Shown: positions 35,690 through 45,469 of the stretch, in pieces
Layout: the number at the start of each line of letters is the position of its first letter
How positions within the stretch are numbered: the first letter of the stretch is position 1
Source of the DNA: Ornithodoros turicata
Lineage: Eukaryota > Arthropoda > Arachnida > Ixodida > Argasidae
Assembly (NCBI RefSeq): GCF_037126465.1
Contig: NC_088201.1
Location: forward strand, 230,412,258-230,476,257
DNA length: 64,000 bases
Direction of reading: 5' to 3'
The notes under the pieces: model-generated
The model's input: the letters and a program-made list of their open reading frames with translations, nothing else
Told to the model about the DNA's origin: nothing
Database searches by the model: none
Translations under genes and position numbers: made by a program

Positions 35690-35854
35690 CGTCCTCTTAG
35701 CTACCCACAGGGACGGGCACAGGACGTGCCTGAATGACTCTTCACGGACAGTCCGCGAGTGTTGTCCTCAGGACTTCTTGGGGATACACCTCGAAGGACG
35801 AGGACACGATGGCACTGTGGGGACATCCTGAGGACCATGCGTGTTCTTGGGGTA
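35690..35854. repeat. Right terminus of composite element
   Basis: It ends GTGTTCTTGGGGTA, the exact complement of the left tip. It is preceded by GGACATCCTGAGGACC and other GGAC-containing subterminal repeats. Confidence 0.55.
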
Positions 35855-35899
35855 ATGAGGAGTGTACCTACTTTACCTCAAGATAGTGCATTGTAGGTG

Positions 35900-36034
35900 A
35901 TGGAGGATCCGGCATGTGACATTCATCAACTGTGCAAGGCGGACGAGGAGCTCCGACAACTCTGTTCATCCAAACTGGAACAGGCTTCACTGACGGAAGC
36001 GAAACGGCGTGAGTTGGAAGAGAAGATGTCGAAG
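35900..36034 (+). other. Candidate coding exon (45 codons), unassigned
   Basis: An ATG at 35900 opens 45 codons that end exactly at an AAG|GTAGGT splice donor (36034/36035), phase 0. The predicted peptide is acidic and helical (MEDPACDIHQLCKADEELRQ...RRELEEKMSK) and the reading is richer in normal codons than neighbouring frames. The frame stays open past the donor but loses this character. No family is recognised and no partner exon was found downstream. It may belong to a host gene or to a transposon. Confidence 0.3.
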
Positions 36035-38489
36035 GTAGGTGCTGCCATCTTACCAAACAACGAACAGTCGCATACTACACCGCGCGCAGATAGACGCGCT
36101 ATGTACCAGAGTGAGTGAAAAATTGCCCTTACTCCAGCTGTGTTAAAACACAGAGGGAGCTGCCATCCGTTGGTCATGGAAGGTGTTGCCTTCGGTGACT
36201 GCTTCATTCCGCTAAACCTGACTTGTTTTCCTAAATTCTTCACTTGCTATCTAAATTCGGCGTACTATGTGAGTATCTCATATGTATTCGTTAAACAAAT
36301 AAGAAGTAATATTTCCTCACTACATCACGTGATTGTGTGGTGTCGTTCATTCATCACTTTATTATCACGAAACTCGACAGACCAGAGCATTGAATGGCTG
36401 GTGGTTTCATTTTTGCCATTTCCGGTTCCCGTTGGTTCGCAGAGTAGCCTGAAAATGGCGGTTTACTGTGTGTATTCATCTGTGGAATTCTGTTGCCTTT
36501 TGAAACACATGCCTACATTTGTTACGATGGGTAACGATCTATTGATTTCGCTCGCAAAGCATACAAACGCCACTTCAACATGCCATAGGCGGTAAACATC
36601 TTCATCCGTGTCCGTGGAAAGCAAAGGGTTGGTGGTGTCGCAGGTCATCACATAGATAATATATTATTCACGTTTGATATGGCAACGTTCATCTTGTGAT
36701 TCCGATAGCACTACTCAATTCTGCATGTATCCCGAAGATTCGTGCGTACTCAGCGCAATTACACGGCTGGCCTCGCTTCCTACAGTGGACGCCGTTGCCC
36801 ATTTCCTTTGATCGGCTCGTTTCCCCGTTTTTCATCCCACGTGACTGCACAGGGTTGGCAACAAACGGAACAGCTTCACTGTGGTTAGGGGGCTGATATT
36901 CGTCCACTAACACTGTCCATGACCAACGGATGGCTGCGCCCGGGCGGTCACGCTCGGGGATAGGAGAATCCCATTGACGGCGCGCCAAGTACGTTCTCTA
37001 GAGACTTCTTATATTAACTCTATATATTTCGGTCGCAATGTCTCGCCATGGCTTTTCGTATCAGGTCGCTGTCTTTCCGGTGACCGCTGCGTAGGTTCGA
37101 ACGTGTTACGACGGTTCAGTTCAGACGAAACAAGAGCAGCGTATAGTAACTCGTTTTGCTTTTTTTTGTCGCCTGAGAATGTGCCTGATGCGTACATTTG
37201 TCGCAGACGTTCTGGACAATACGGAACAAGTATTTTTGCCGCGGAGAACGGTGTTTGAATTCATGCATCAGTTCAAGGAAGGTAGCGCAAGTGTGAGTCA
37301 TGAACAATAGTCTATACTCAATACAATACTCTATATACTATATACTCTATACTAACACTCTATACTAAAAAAAAAAAAACTTGTTTTAAAATGCTCAGAG
37401 GTGTAGGTCAACACTGGCGTAAGAAGAGCGCTGTATCCTGTGTGATCAAACTGATCGAGGACTGAGTTGCACAGCTGCGCGCTTGCTTCTTGATCAATGC
37501 CTATCTGATCAGGCGCCCAGGATCGTGACCTGTGTGGGTCAGGGCGCCTAGAAAGCCATTTCAAAGAAAGTTCTATTAATTTCTGACGCAATATGAAAAG
37601 ATGTGACTTGGCAAGTGACACACATACGACTTCTCTCGATGCTATATCTTTGTCAGAAAAAGACATGCCTGAACATCAATGCGCGCGCTCCCGCTCCCGC
37701 TCAGCAATGTAAAACGAGAAGAAGGCTGAGTTAATTAGTGCAACATCAGCGATCACGTTCCAGTCATGGCCTTCGTATGCTACGACACCCCGAGGTGCAC
37801 AAATCTTCGTTCCCCCTACATCACGCCACCACACCCGCAGTCGGGGCCGGCGCTTTCCGCATTTTTCTCCTTTTTTTCGTTATTCGGGTAGTTTTTCCTT
37901 GCAGCAGACGGCGTTTCTCTAATTGAATCAGGTGGCTGTACCGTAATGACGTCAAAGCGACTCGTCTGGCTCGTTCCGTGCATCGCCACCGCTGTGCACG
38001 TTTGCGAATATTAAAGTGGAATTCCGCGATTTATGCGTCTGTCCAATGAATCACTTCGGATAGTGCATTTTAATAGTCACGTTAACAATCCCGGTACAGG
38101 ATTTCGGAATTGTGACGAGTTCAGAGAATGCTTACAAGTATAGCCCTATGCGGTTCAAAATTACCTAACCCGCTTTATCTAACCAAGTCCATATACCTCA
38201 GGTGACTATATTGGCATGTCCTGCACAGTTCATGTGCGCCTTGTCAATTTATTCTTTACCTGAAGGAAAACACCATAAAATTCGCAGTGTGACCACATTG
38301 GTAAAGTAGTGACGGCGAAATTCTTACTTCTTCTTTTTTTTTTTCCTGCTATGACAATGCCACTCCTTCTCCATTTCTATTCACCCGAAGGAGACTCACG
38401 CTCCACTTGAAGTCACAGGGAATGTTACTGTATAATTTCCTCAAGCAGTGTAACACTCCACTTGAATGAGGAACAGAAAAAAAAACTAT
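36035..38489. other. No confident gene; repeat fragments
   Basis: GCCATCCGTTGGTCATGGA occurs at about 36161 on plus and again on minus near 36930, so a dispersed repeat is present in inverted copies. At 37308-37380 a low-complexity TATACTCTA-rich segment ends in 12-13 A. There is no known protein domain. Confidence 0.35.
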
Positions 38490-38512
38490 AATAAATAAAT
38501 AAATAAATAAAA
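38490..38512 (+). repeat. (AAAT)n microsatellite
   Basis: About five perfect AAAT units between an A-run and AACAAGAAG. Confidence 0.85.
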
Positions 38513-39028
38513 CAAGAAGAAAAACAAAGTGAGTGGAAAGAAAGGAAACAGTAAACTGTCTAAAACGCCCTTGCTGCGTGAAGCACAGCGCGTCGAGGGT
38601 GGCGTCCTCCAGTATGGTGAGCTAGAATGAATGGTGTGCTGAACGGCGACTGAAACCGGGTCGTGACGACGGGCCTGCCGATAGGTGGCTACCAATGGCT
38701 CGGCCCGCTGCCGCTTCTTGCGCCCTCGCGGCCACGTGACCGCATGCGCAAAGAGCACCTGGGAGCGCCAGGGCGTTCTCGCGATGGCCGAAATAGACCC
38801 TTTTCAAAAGTCGGCGCCATCTAGTGTGACGCGCGCTAACTACGTGGTTGCGGCGCGCGTCCGCCATGCTTTAGGTAGCGTTTCCCGCGCGTGCGAACTG
38901 CAGGTATCGGTGCTCTTTGTCACGCGCGCGTTTCTAATGACTGCTGGCTGCTTGGCCTGGAATTTCGGCATGCTTTTTGACCGGAGTGTCGTCCTTTCAA
39001 TCTGACTTCGTCCTTCACTGAGTTTATA

Positions 39029-41212
39029 ATGCCGGCCTGTTGCTGCATGCCCTTCTGCAACCAGCGAGGCGTGAGAGATACCCAAGGAAACAAGGTGCGT
39101 ATGCAGACTATTGTGAAGCAACCAATTCTAGAGGTTTCTGCAGTCCGGAGACTTACACAAATGCATGAGCTTTCGTTGAAGACGCTGCACGTATAAAATA
39201 ATCCAGAGCCGCGGATCGCAATCTAATAAGGACATCAGGCTATGCGCTCGTGATGTTTCCCGTTACGTTTTGTGACCGTGCCTGAAAATGAGTGTCGTAC
39301 GGGAGAAGTGTGCAATTACTTGTTTATGTTTCTATGTTGCGTGTTACTGGACGGGAAGCTAGTAAAAATGAGATGCGTGTGAATGCGCAAACGCTAGACC
39401 GATTACGCTACCGTTTGACTAGTGACCTAACTTTCTGTTTGGAAGTCCGCACATTATGCCCTAAGTTATGTTACCTCTTATTTTGTGTTTTCTGCATACC
39501 ACTAAGCGCTGATATCTATGTTTTTAGGTGTCTTTCTTGGGATTCCCAAGTGATCCTGCTGTGAAAAGGAAGTGGATTGTGGCAATCCGGAGAGACGAAG
39601 GCAAATTCTTCAGTGTGAGCCAACACACTAAGGTGTGTTCGAAGCATTTTGCTGATACGGACTTCTATGCCAGCTATGCATCAGGAATAAGGCTTCTCAA
39701 AGAAGGTGCCGTTCCCGGCATATTTAACTTTCCGGCAAAGTCTGCAAAGCCACCGAGGAAACCTCCTAAAAATCGTAGCATGTCAAATTCTGAAGTGCAT
39801 ATGCAACAGCCATTGGAACAATACGATGAAGCAGCTGTTACTGGCCACGATACCAATGCTCCTGCAGAACTTGGCATACCGAATGCTGAAGTCCATGTGC
39901 AACAGCCAGTGGAAGAGGAAAACGCAACAGCTGTTACGGGTGGGGCTTCTGCAGAGCCTGACATTACATGCCTGACTGTGTTTGAAGTGGGGCTTAGACC
40001 TGAAGATGTTGAGATGTAGGACTCTGCCGTGGATTCGCAGCCAGCTATGTGCACTTGAAGTACCATAGACCACGAAAACGAACTGCGAAAGGAGTTACTG
40101 GAAGCACAACCAGAGCTGAAAGCTTTGAAAGAAAAACTGAATGCCAGAGAGCTGGAACTCCAGAAGGCCAAGGACGTAGAACGCGAGCAGAAAGCCACAA
40201 AAGAAGCACTTTTCCGTGTTAGCCGGGAGCTAGAATTGGCCAAAGAGACTTCAGCAAAACTAGAAAAGAAAGTCGGGCGACAGTTTTCCATAGATCGGTT
40301 CAAGCACAGTGAAGATGACATGCGTTTTTATACCGGTCTTCCATCCTATGCTGTGTTCAAGGCGGTACTCAACTATCTGAACCCTGGTGAGGAAGGGGAA
40401 AACATTAAAGTCTGGTCAACAGCAAAGAAAGAATCGCCTAAAATGGGCAGACTAAGGAGCCTCACAGTTGAAAATGAGTTTTTTTTCTTTTCCTGGTGAG
40501 GTTGAGATTGGGACTTTTTGAGAAAGACCTCGCAGACAGGTTTTGCATCTCGATTGCAACGGTCTCCAGGATTTGCATCACCTGGACAAGCTACGCCTTT
40601 CTTCATCTAGCTCAGCAGCCACTGTGGATGTCGAAGGAAAGAGTGCAAGAAGAAATGCCTCCAGAAATTAAAGAAACGTACTCTTCTACCAGAGTCATCT
40701 TGGACGCAGCCGAGATCAAGTGCCACGCAGCAAGCTCTCTTGCTTTGCAGTCAGCAACTTTTTCAACTTACAAGTCGGCAAACACGTTTAAGGGATTGGT
40801 GGGCATCTCGCCTGACGGTACTGTCACCTTTGTATCGAACCTATTCCCCGGCTCCATATCCGACAAGGAATGCATGAGACAGAGTGGCTTTCTGACACTC
40901 CCGTTTGACGATGGAGATGTTGTCATGGCCGACAAAGGTTTCATTATTCAGGACATGCTGAATGAGATCAACGTGGGACTGAACACACCGCCATGCCTTA
41001 GAGGGCACTTTAGTGAAGAAGAAATAAGAGAAACTGAAGAGATTGCGTCGCTACGTATACACGTCGAGCGACAAATACAACGTATCAAGTGCTTCCATAT
41101 ATTTGACCGTCCCATTCCTCTTTCACTGGGGCCTGTCATAAACCAGATGTGGATTGTGTGCGCGATATTAACTAATTTTCAGTCACCACTTATACGTCCG
41201 CACGATGCGTAA
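39029..41212 (+). pseudogene. THAP-domain DDE transposase (two exons, ISL2EU type)
   Basis: Exon 1 (39029-39094) encodes MPACCCMPFCNQRG, the start of a THAP C2CH zinc finger. A 433-base intron (GTGCGT...TTTTTAG, 39095-39527, phase 0) joins it to exon 2, which completes THAP: FLGFPSDPAVKRKW, VCSKHF and LKEGAVPGIF. Then come a linker, a coiled coil (about 40080-40270), a helix-turn-helix (LFEKDLADRFCISIATVSR) and a DDE_Tnp_4 catalytic domain with D in ILDAAEIKC, D in VMADKGFI and E in IHVERQIQRIK. It binds transposon ends and cuts DNA. Breaks: TAG 40017, TGA 40056 and a frameshift near 40480. ATTAAA at about 41288 could be its poly(A) signal. Confidence 0.85.
39095..39527 (+). other. Intron in the THAP domain
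   Basis: The donor is AAG|GTGCGT and the acceptor is TATGTTTTTAG|GTG; the phase is 0. Splicing joins GNK to VSFLGFP, which restores a continuous THAP domain, so the intron is well supported by protein logic. Confidence 0.8.
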
Positions 41213-41400
41213 TTATTGCTGTAGAGAGCTTGGAATGTCTTTGTGTCTGCTGTCGCCATGGCTCCATGTACCATGAGATTACTAGAGCATTAAACTCATT
41301 GCTGACTGTTCAAGCATGCCAATGAATGAATGTATGAGAGTGTCCTAATAAGCAAATGCTCAAGTAATAAGTACATTATGTCAGATATTGCACAATTTCT

Positions 41401-41841
41401 TTAATCTAGTGCTGCTGCCGCAGTTACAAAACCAAAAGGGAGCATGCAGTGGTCCTCACGAAGCTGCCGATGCAGACACAGCCTTTCCAGCGACGTAGGG
41501 CAGCAAGGTAGAAAAAAAAAGTTGTCAAGCTTTCGCTTTGTGGCAGCCCAGTCACTCACACAGAATTTGATGCGCTCCACAACCATGGACTTCTCTGAAA
41601 ACACCACAAAATCTGTCCAACGGAGGCCTGAGAGGGCCATCTGTCCAAGAATTTGGTAGTAATAATCATGGCCGCGGTCCAGCCTGAAGACTCCGTGAGC
41701 ATCTTTCTTGACGCAATGACCGCTCCCAATGTCCTCGGATGACTTGCCCTTTAAACTGTAAGGGCACTTTACTTCTAAAAGGCCATGCACTGGCACCTCT
41801 GTTGGGTCGAAGACCAGCCGGGGGACGCACCCAACCAGGGA
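41401..41841 (-). pseudogene. YqaJ-like nuclease, C-terminal part
   Basis: The minus strand gives LVFDPTEVPVHGLLEVKCPY, containing the LEVKCP motif (catalytic E and K of the PD-(D/E)XK-type YqaJ recombinase/exonuclease fold). It continues with DYYYQILGQMALSG and 'WTDFVVFSEKSMVVERI', both typical of YqaJ, and ends at 41401. The sequence just inside the palindrome junction also encodes the CPWLGASP phrase in another frame, so a small shift lies near 41820. The nuclease probably assists transposition in ISL2EU elements; its exact role is not known. It is cut by the giant palindrome at 41842-41847. Confidence 0.8.
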
Positions 41842-41847
41842 CATGAG
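41842..41847. other. Target-site duplication, left copy (CATGAG)
   Basis: CATGAG directly precedes the element tip and is repeated exactly after the right tip at 57353. The surrounding sequence is YqaJ coding sequence. Confidence 0.9.
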
Positions 41848-41857
41848 AGTAGTAATG

Positions 41858-42033
41858 TATCAGCTCAAGTATCCGGAAACTCACATCTTCGTCTGGACGC
41901 CATTAGTTAGCAATTAGAGCTAATTGGGACCCCCCACATTATTCAGGACCCACCAGGGAGTCATTACACTAATTGGGGATCATCTAAGACACGTCCAGAC
42001 CACTGTGTGAGTTTCCGGCTACTTGAGCTGATA
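41858..42033. repeat. Terminal 176-bp hairpin unit, left end of giant element
   Basis: It starts TATCAGCTCAAGTATCCGG and ends with the near complement CCGGCTACTTGAGCTGATA; the arms are about 42 bases and include GGAAACTCACA and CGTCTGGACG. Each end of the giant palindrome therefore carries its own smaller palindrome. Confidence 0.85.
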
Positions 42034-42888
42034 AAAAATCAAAAAATAGGCAGAAAATAAAATGAAAAGATAGAAATAGAGTGGAGAGAAGGAGTAGAGT
42101 TGAAGATCAACGACGTCATCTTGAAGAAAGCGGCCCGGAACGGCCGCTGACCGTCGCTGGGCGACGGAGCACAGAGGCAGGTTGCAAAGCATCGCAGCAC
42201 CAGTTCCGGACATCCTGTGACGTCAGCTGTGACGTCATCATGGCATGTCTGGGCAGTTTAGGGCAGCTCTGGACATGCAAGGAGAAAAACACTCGTAATA
42301 CAGAGGCTGGGAAAGCAAGAGTATGCAAACCATCAATAGCTAACAAGAAAAAACAATTAGTTACACAACAAATGATCCCACCAGAACAGGAGCGCAGAAC
42401 GATGCGACTGCTCCATCCGAGAGGCAGGCAGAGAACTGACGCGTAATGGTTTTTCTGCTGTATAAAGCCCCGCAGCTGCATCCCCTAGTGGTTACTTTCT
42501 CAACTAATCTCACAACAAAATTATTAAGAATCACGCTAGCGCTACTCCCGTTCCCAAGGCAGAAGATGATAGAAAATGCCGGGGATGCCCGGACAACAGC
42601 AACCAGCACTGGCACGAAAATCGCAAACAAAGCGGGAACAAAGTTGACGAAAGCATTAGTTACACAACAAATCACCTCACCACAGCAGGAGCGCAGACCG
42701 ATGCGACTGCTCTCCGTGACAACCAGCCAGAAACTGAGTGAGCGCGGGGAGCACACGTCTGCTTTCTTCGACAGCCGGAGAGAAACTGACTGGGGCGCCG
42801 CTCCGCGGCCGCTACGCATACGCGCTCCTAGCGCCCTCTGGGGCGACCACCTCCGAGAGGCTAAGAGTGAACAGCATTCCTGCGCCCT

Positions 42889-43012
42889 CTTCTCTCGTTG
42901 CTCATTGGTCGTGAGGCTAAGTGAGAAGAGCATTCCTGCGCCCCCTGCTGGCCGTTCTCATTGGTCGTGAGGCTAAGAAAGAAGAGCATTCCTGCGCCCC
43001 CTGCTGGCCGTT
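42889..43012 (-). promoter_or_regulatory. 56-bp tandem repeats with CCAAT and CTCF-like motifs, left arm
   Basis: Two units 56 bp apart (CTCF-like cores at 42938-42952 and 42994-43008) and one degenerate unit before them. On the minus strand each reads CCAATGAGAACG followed by GCCAGCAGGGGGCGC. The second phrase fits the CTCF consensus (CCASYAGRKGGCRS) and the first is a CCAAT box. A third CTCF-like core lies at 43799-43813. Function is inferred from motif only. Confidence 0.5.
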
Positions 43013-44075
43013 CTCATTGGTCGTGACGTCATCCTATTGTCTCAGGGCTACCCTGTTTTTTTTTCCACTAATGCTCCTTTGGTCAATCTACAATGAAGCC
43101 ACAGTATGACGTTATCATGCACCTGCGTGGCTCAAGGACGCGTACGCTCTAGACAGGGGACCTATTATTTATTGAATCACTATCCCATGATTATTTCCTT
43201 TATTCTTCTATAACGATTGCATAGGAAACTATTGCACAAGAGCACCATGCATGAAAGCTGATCGTAGGAATTCCAAAGTCTTACTAAATGAGACCTGCAA
43301 AAGAACAAAATATCCTAACACGTAACTCCATCAACGACAAATAAGAGGACTAGGCACTCAACAAATCAGCACAGAGTACGGGTAACCAGAAGCGCAGAAC
43401 TCAGGGCAGCACTATCGTCAAGACAACAATGCTCCTTGTCAAAAGAGAAAAAAATACTAAGCGTCAACAAAGGAAAGCATGCATATCGGGGCATGTCAGG
43501 ACACGTCAGGACAAATCGTACGACTGCTGGGCAACAGAGGAAAACAAACACTTGAACAGAGTGAAAAAGGCACTCACCATCATTTTTCCTGTTCACAGCA
43601 TTCCCTCATTGTAAATCCGCTCGTCACAAAATCCACCTGCATCGTCGAACACCATTCACCAGTGACGAACCACACATCCGCACCCCATCAGAGGCAGACA
43701 GAACCCCACCGAAGCTACGCTCTTCTACTGACGGCCAACGCCAGGAGCAGAATTTGCGTGTCGAGACCCGTCAGTGTCCAAGAGAGAAGTGAATCCTTGC
43801 GCCCCCTGCTGGCCGTTCTCATTGGTCGTGACGTCATCCCATTGTCACAGGGCTACCCTGTTTTTTTCCACTAATGCTCCTTTGGTCAATCTGCAGTGAA
43901 GCCACGGTATGACGTCATCATGCACCTGCGTGGCTCAAGGACGCGTGCGCTCTAGACAGGGGACCTATTATTTATTGAATCACTATCCCAAGATTATTTT
44001 CTTTATTCTTCTATAACGATTGCATAGGAAACTATTGCAGAAGAGCACCATAGACAAGAGGAGATTGTAGCATTT
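42930..44075. repeat. Duplicated block within the left arm
   Basis: About 42930-43250 and 43795-44075 are direct repeats: CTF-like core, GGGCTACCCTGTTTTTTT, CTAATGCTCCTTTGGTCAAT, GGACGCG...CTCTAGACAGGGGACC, TATTATTTATTGAATCAC and GATTGCATAGGAAACTATTG. The same pair is mirrored in the right arm. Confidence 0.85.
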
Positions 44076-45469
44076 CATTCCCAAAGTCTTACTGTACAGG
44101 AAAAAAAAAAAAAGGTTCAGCAAGACATAAAGTCACACACCTGTCCCCCTCGCGGTTACTCTCTGAACTAAATGAATCGCAAAATTATTAAGAATAGCTC
44201 TACTCCCATTCAAGGCAGCACTATCGTCAAGAATATGCCTTGTACAAAAAGAAAAAAACTACATGTAGAAGGAAAGCATGTCAGAACAAGCCCAGGCATG
44301 TCAGCACATGTTTGTCAGACAAGGGGGGAAAAAGCGAAAAGAAACAAAGAAGGAAACCAGCATCAAACTATTTCTAAGCACACGCACTCCTCTTATTCAA
44401 AAACAGTGCTCATCATAAATCTGCCCAGGACAATACACACTATTTTTCTATTGCCACACTTTTTTCCAGTAAGGGTCAATGCATTTCTACAGACCACGTG
44501 ACGTCATCACATCCTGTCTGAAGAAGACACCGACAAAGACTCCTATTATTTATTGAATCGCAAGATTATTTCCTTTGTCCTACTCTTAATGACATTGATT
44601 CTCTCATTAAAATTCAACAAAAAAGCACCCCGCATATTAACGATTTTCACCCCAAAGGCTCATCATGGTCATTAGAATTACAGTAAACTGCCACTGCTCT
44701 TTTAAAATAATAAGTGAGACCACTCAACATCACCTCCAGGCTTATGTAATACATGACCCTTTCTATGCTCATACATTCGTTGTCTGAGGCTACACCTGCG
44801 AGCAAAAAAGGCGCGGAAGCCGGGTGGGCAAAGTTCCATTCGCGCATTGCGAGCATAAAGGCGGGGAAGCCTGGGAGCAAAGTTCTATTTGCGCATTCCA
44901 AAGCACAAAACAGAACGCCTTTACGGGAACACGATAGCATTCGTATACTATATTAATGATTATTGCATTGCACTTTAGAAATACTACTACCAAACTATAA
45001 TTTTAGGAGTCCATTAAAATTCTACTTTCTATGGAAACTATAATTGCCCTATTACTTGGATCGCTAATAATGAAGCGCTCCAATTTTTTTCTCTCTTCCC
45101 ATTTCAGCCTTGTCATGCAGGGAAGCAGACTCGCATCCAAAATAATTAATTTACACTGAGGATGCCGTGCTTCAGGAATTCCTATCCTGCGCTCAGGTGC
45201 AAGCATTTCTTTACGGAAACCTTTAACAGCTGACTTCCTCAACATGTCGAACACCCAACAAAATCAAACAAACAATCAGAGAAACCCTCTTCTCAGCTGT
45301 ACCATGCGACTGTCTTCTTCGTAAAATCGGTGATCTGAGGAAGAGAGCAGCGAAAAATTGCGCGCACTTGTGGTTGACTTAAAAAACCTGAAGCATATGC
45401 CAATAAACCAAGAAAAAGACACTCATGTCTGGTATCTGATAGTGCCACATACACAGACGCATTGTCGCA

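Larger units (their letters stand above)
28111..35854. mobile_element. Composite region bounded by perfect TACCCCAAGAACAC inverted termini
   Basis: The left end at 28111 reads TACCCCAAGAACAC and the right end at 35854 is its exact reverse complement. Inside each end there are repeated GGACGTCC/GGGATGTCC-like subterminal motifs. A second inverted pair lies further in, at about 29590-29760 and 34200-34365 (shared TGGGACATCGGTGGTTTACTG), and a direct pair at 29535-29587 and 34694-34745. The region holds no intact transposase. It could be one 7.7-kb element or several related ones nested; the internal non-LTR fragment and tandem repeat are passengers. Confidence 0.5.

Noticed and set aside
36689..36988. 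A 99-codon minus-strand frame as a gene
   Set aside because: Part of it (GCCATCCGTTGGTCATGGA) recurs nearby in inverted orientation, which marks it as a dispersed repeat; no domain was recognised.
42081..43109. Arm frames of 120-190 codons on both strands as genes
   Set aside because: They overlap on opposite strands, lie over repeat modules, have no known motif, and their mirrored copies are conserved only because the whole arm is.
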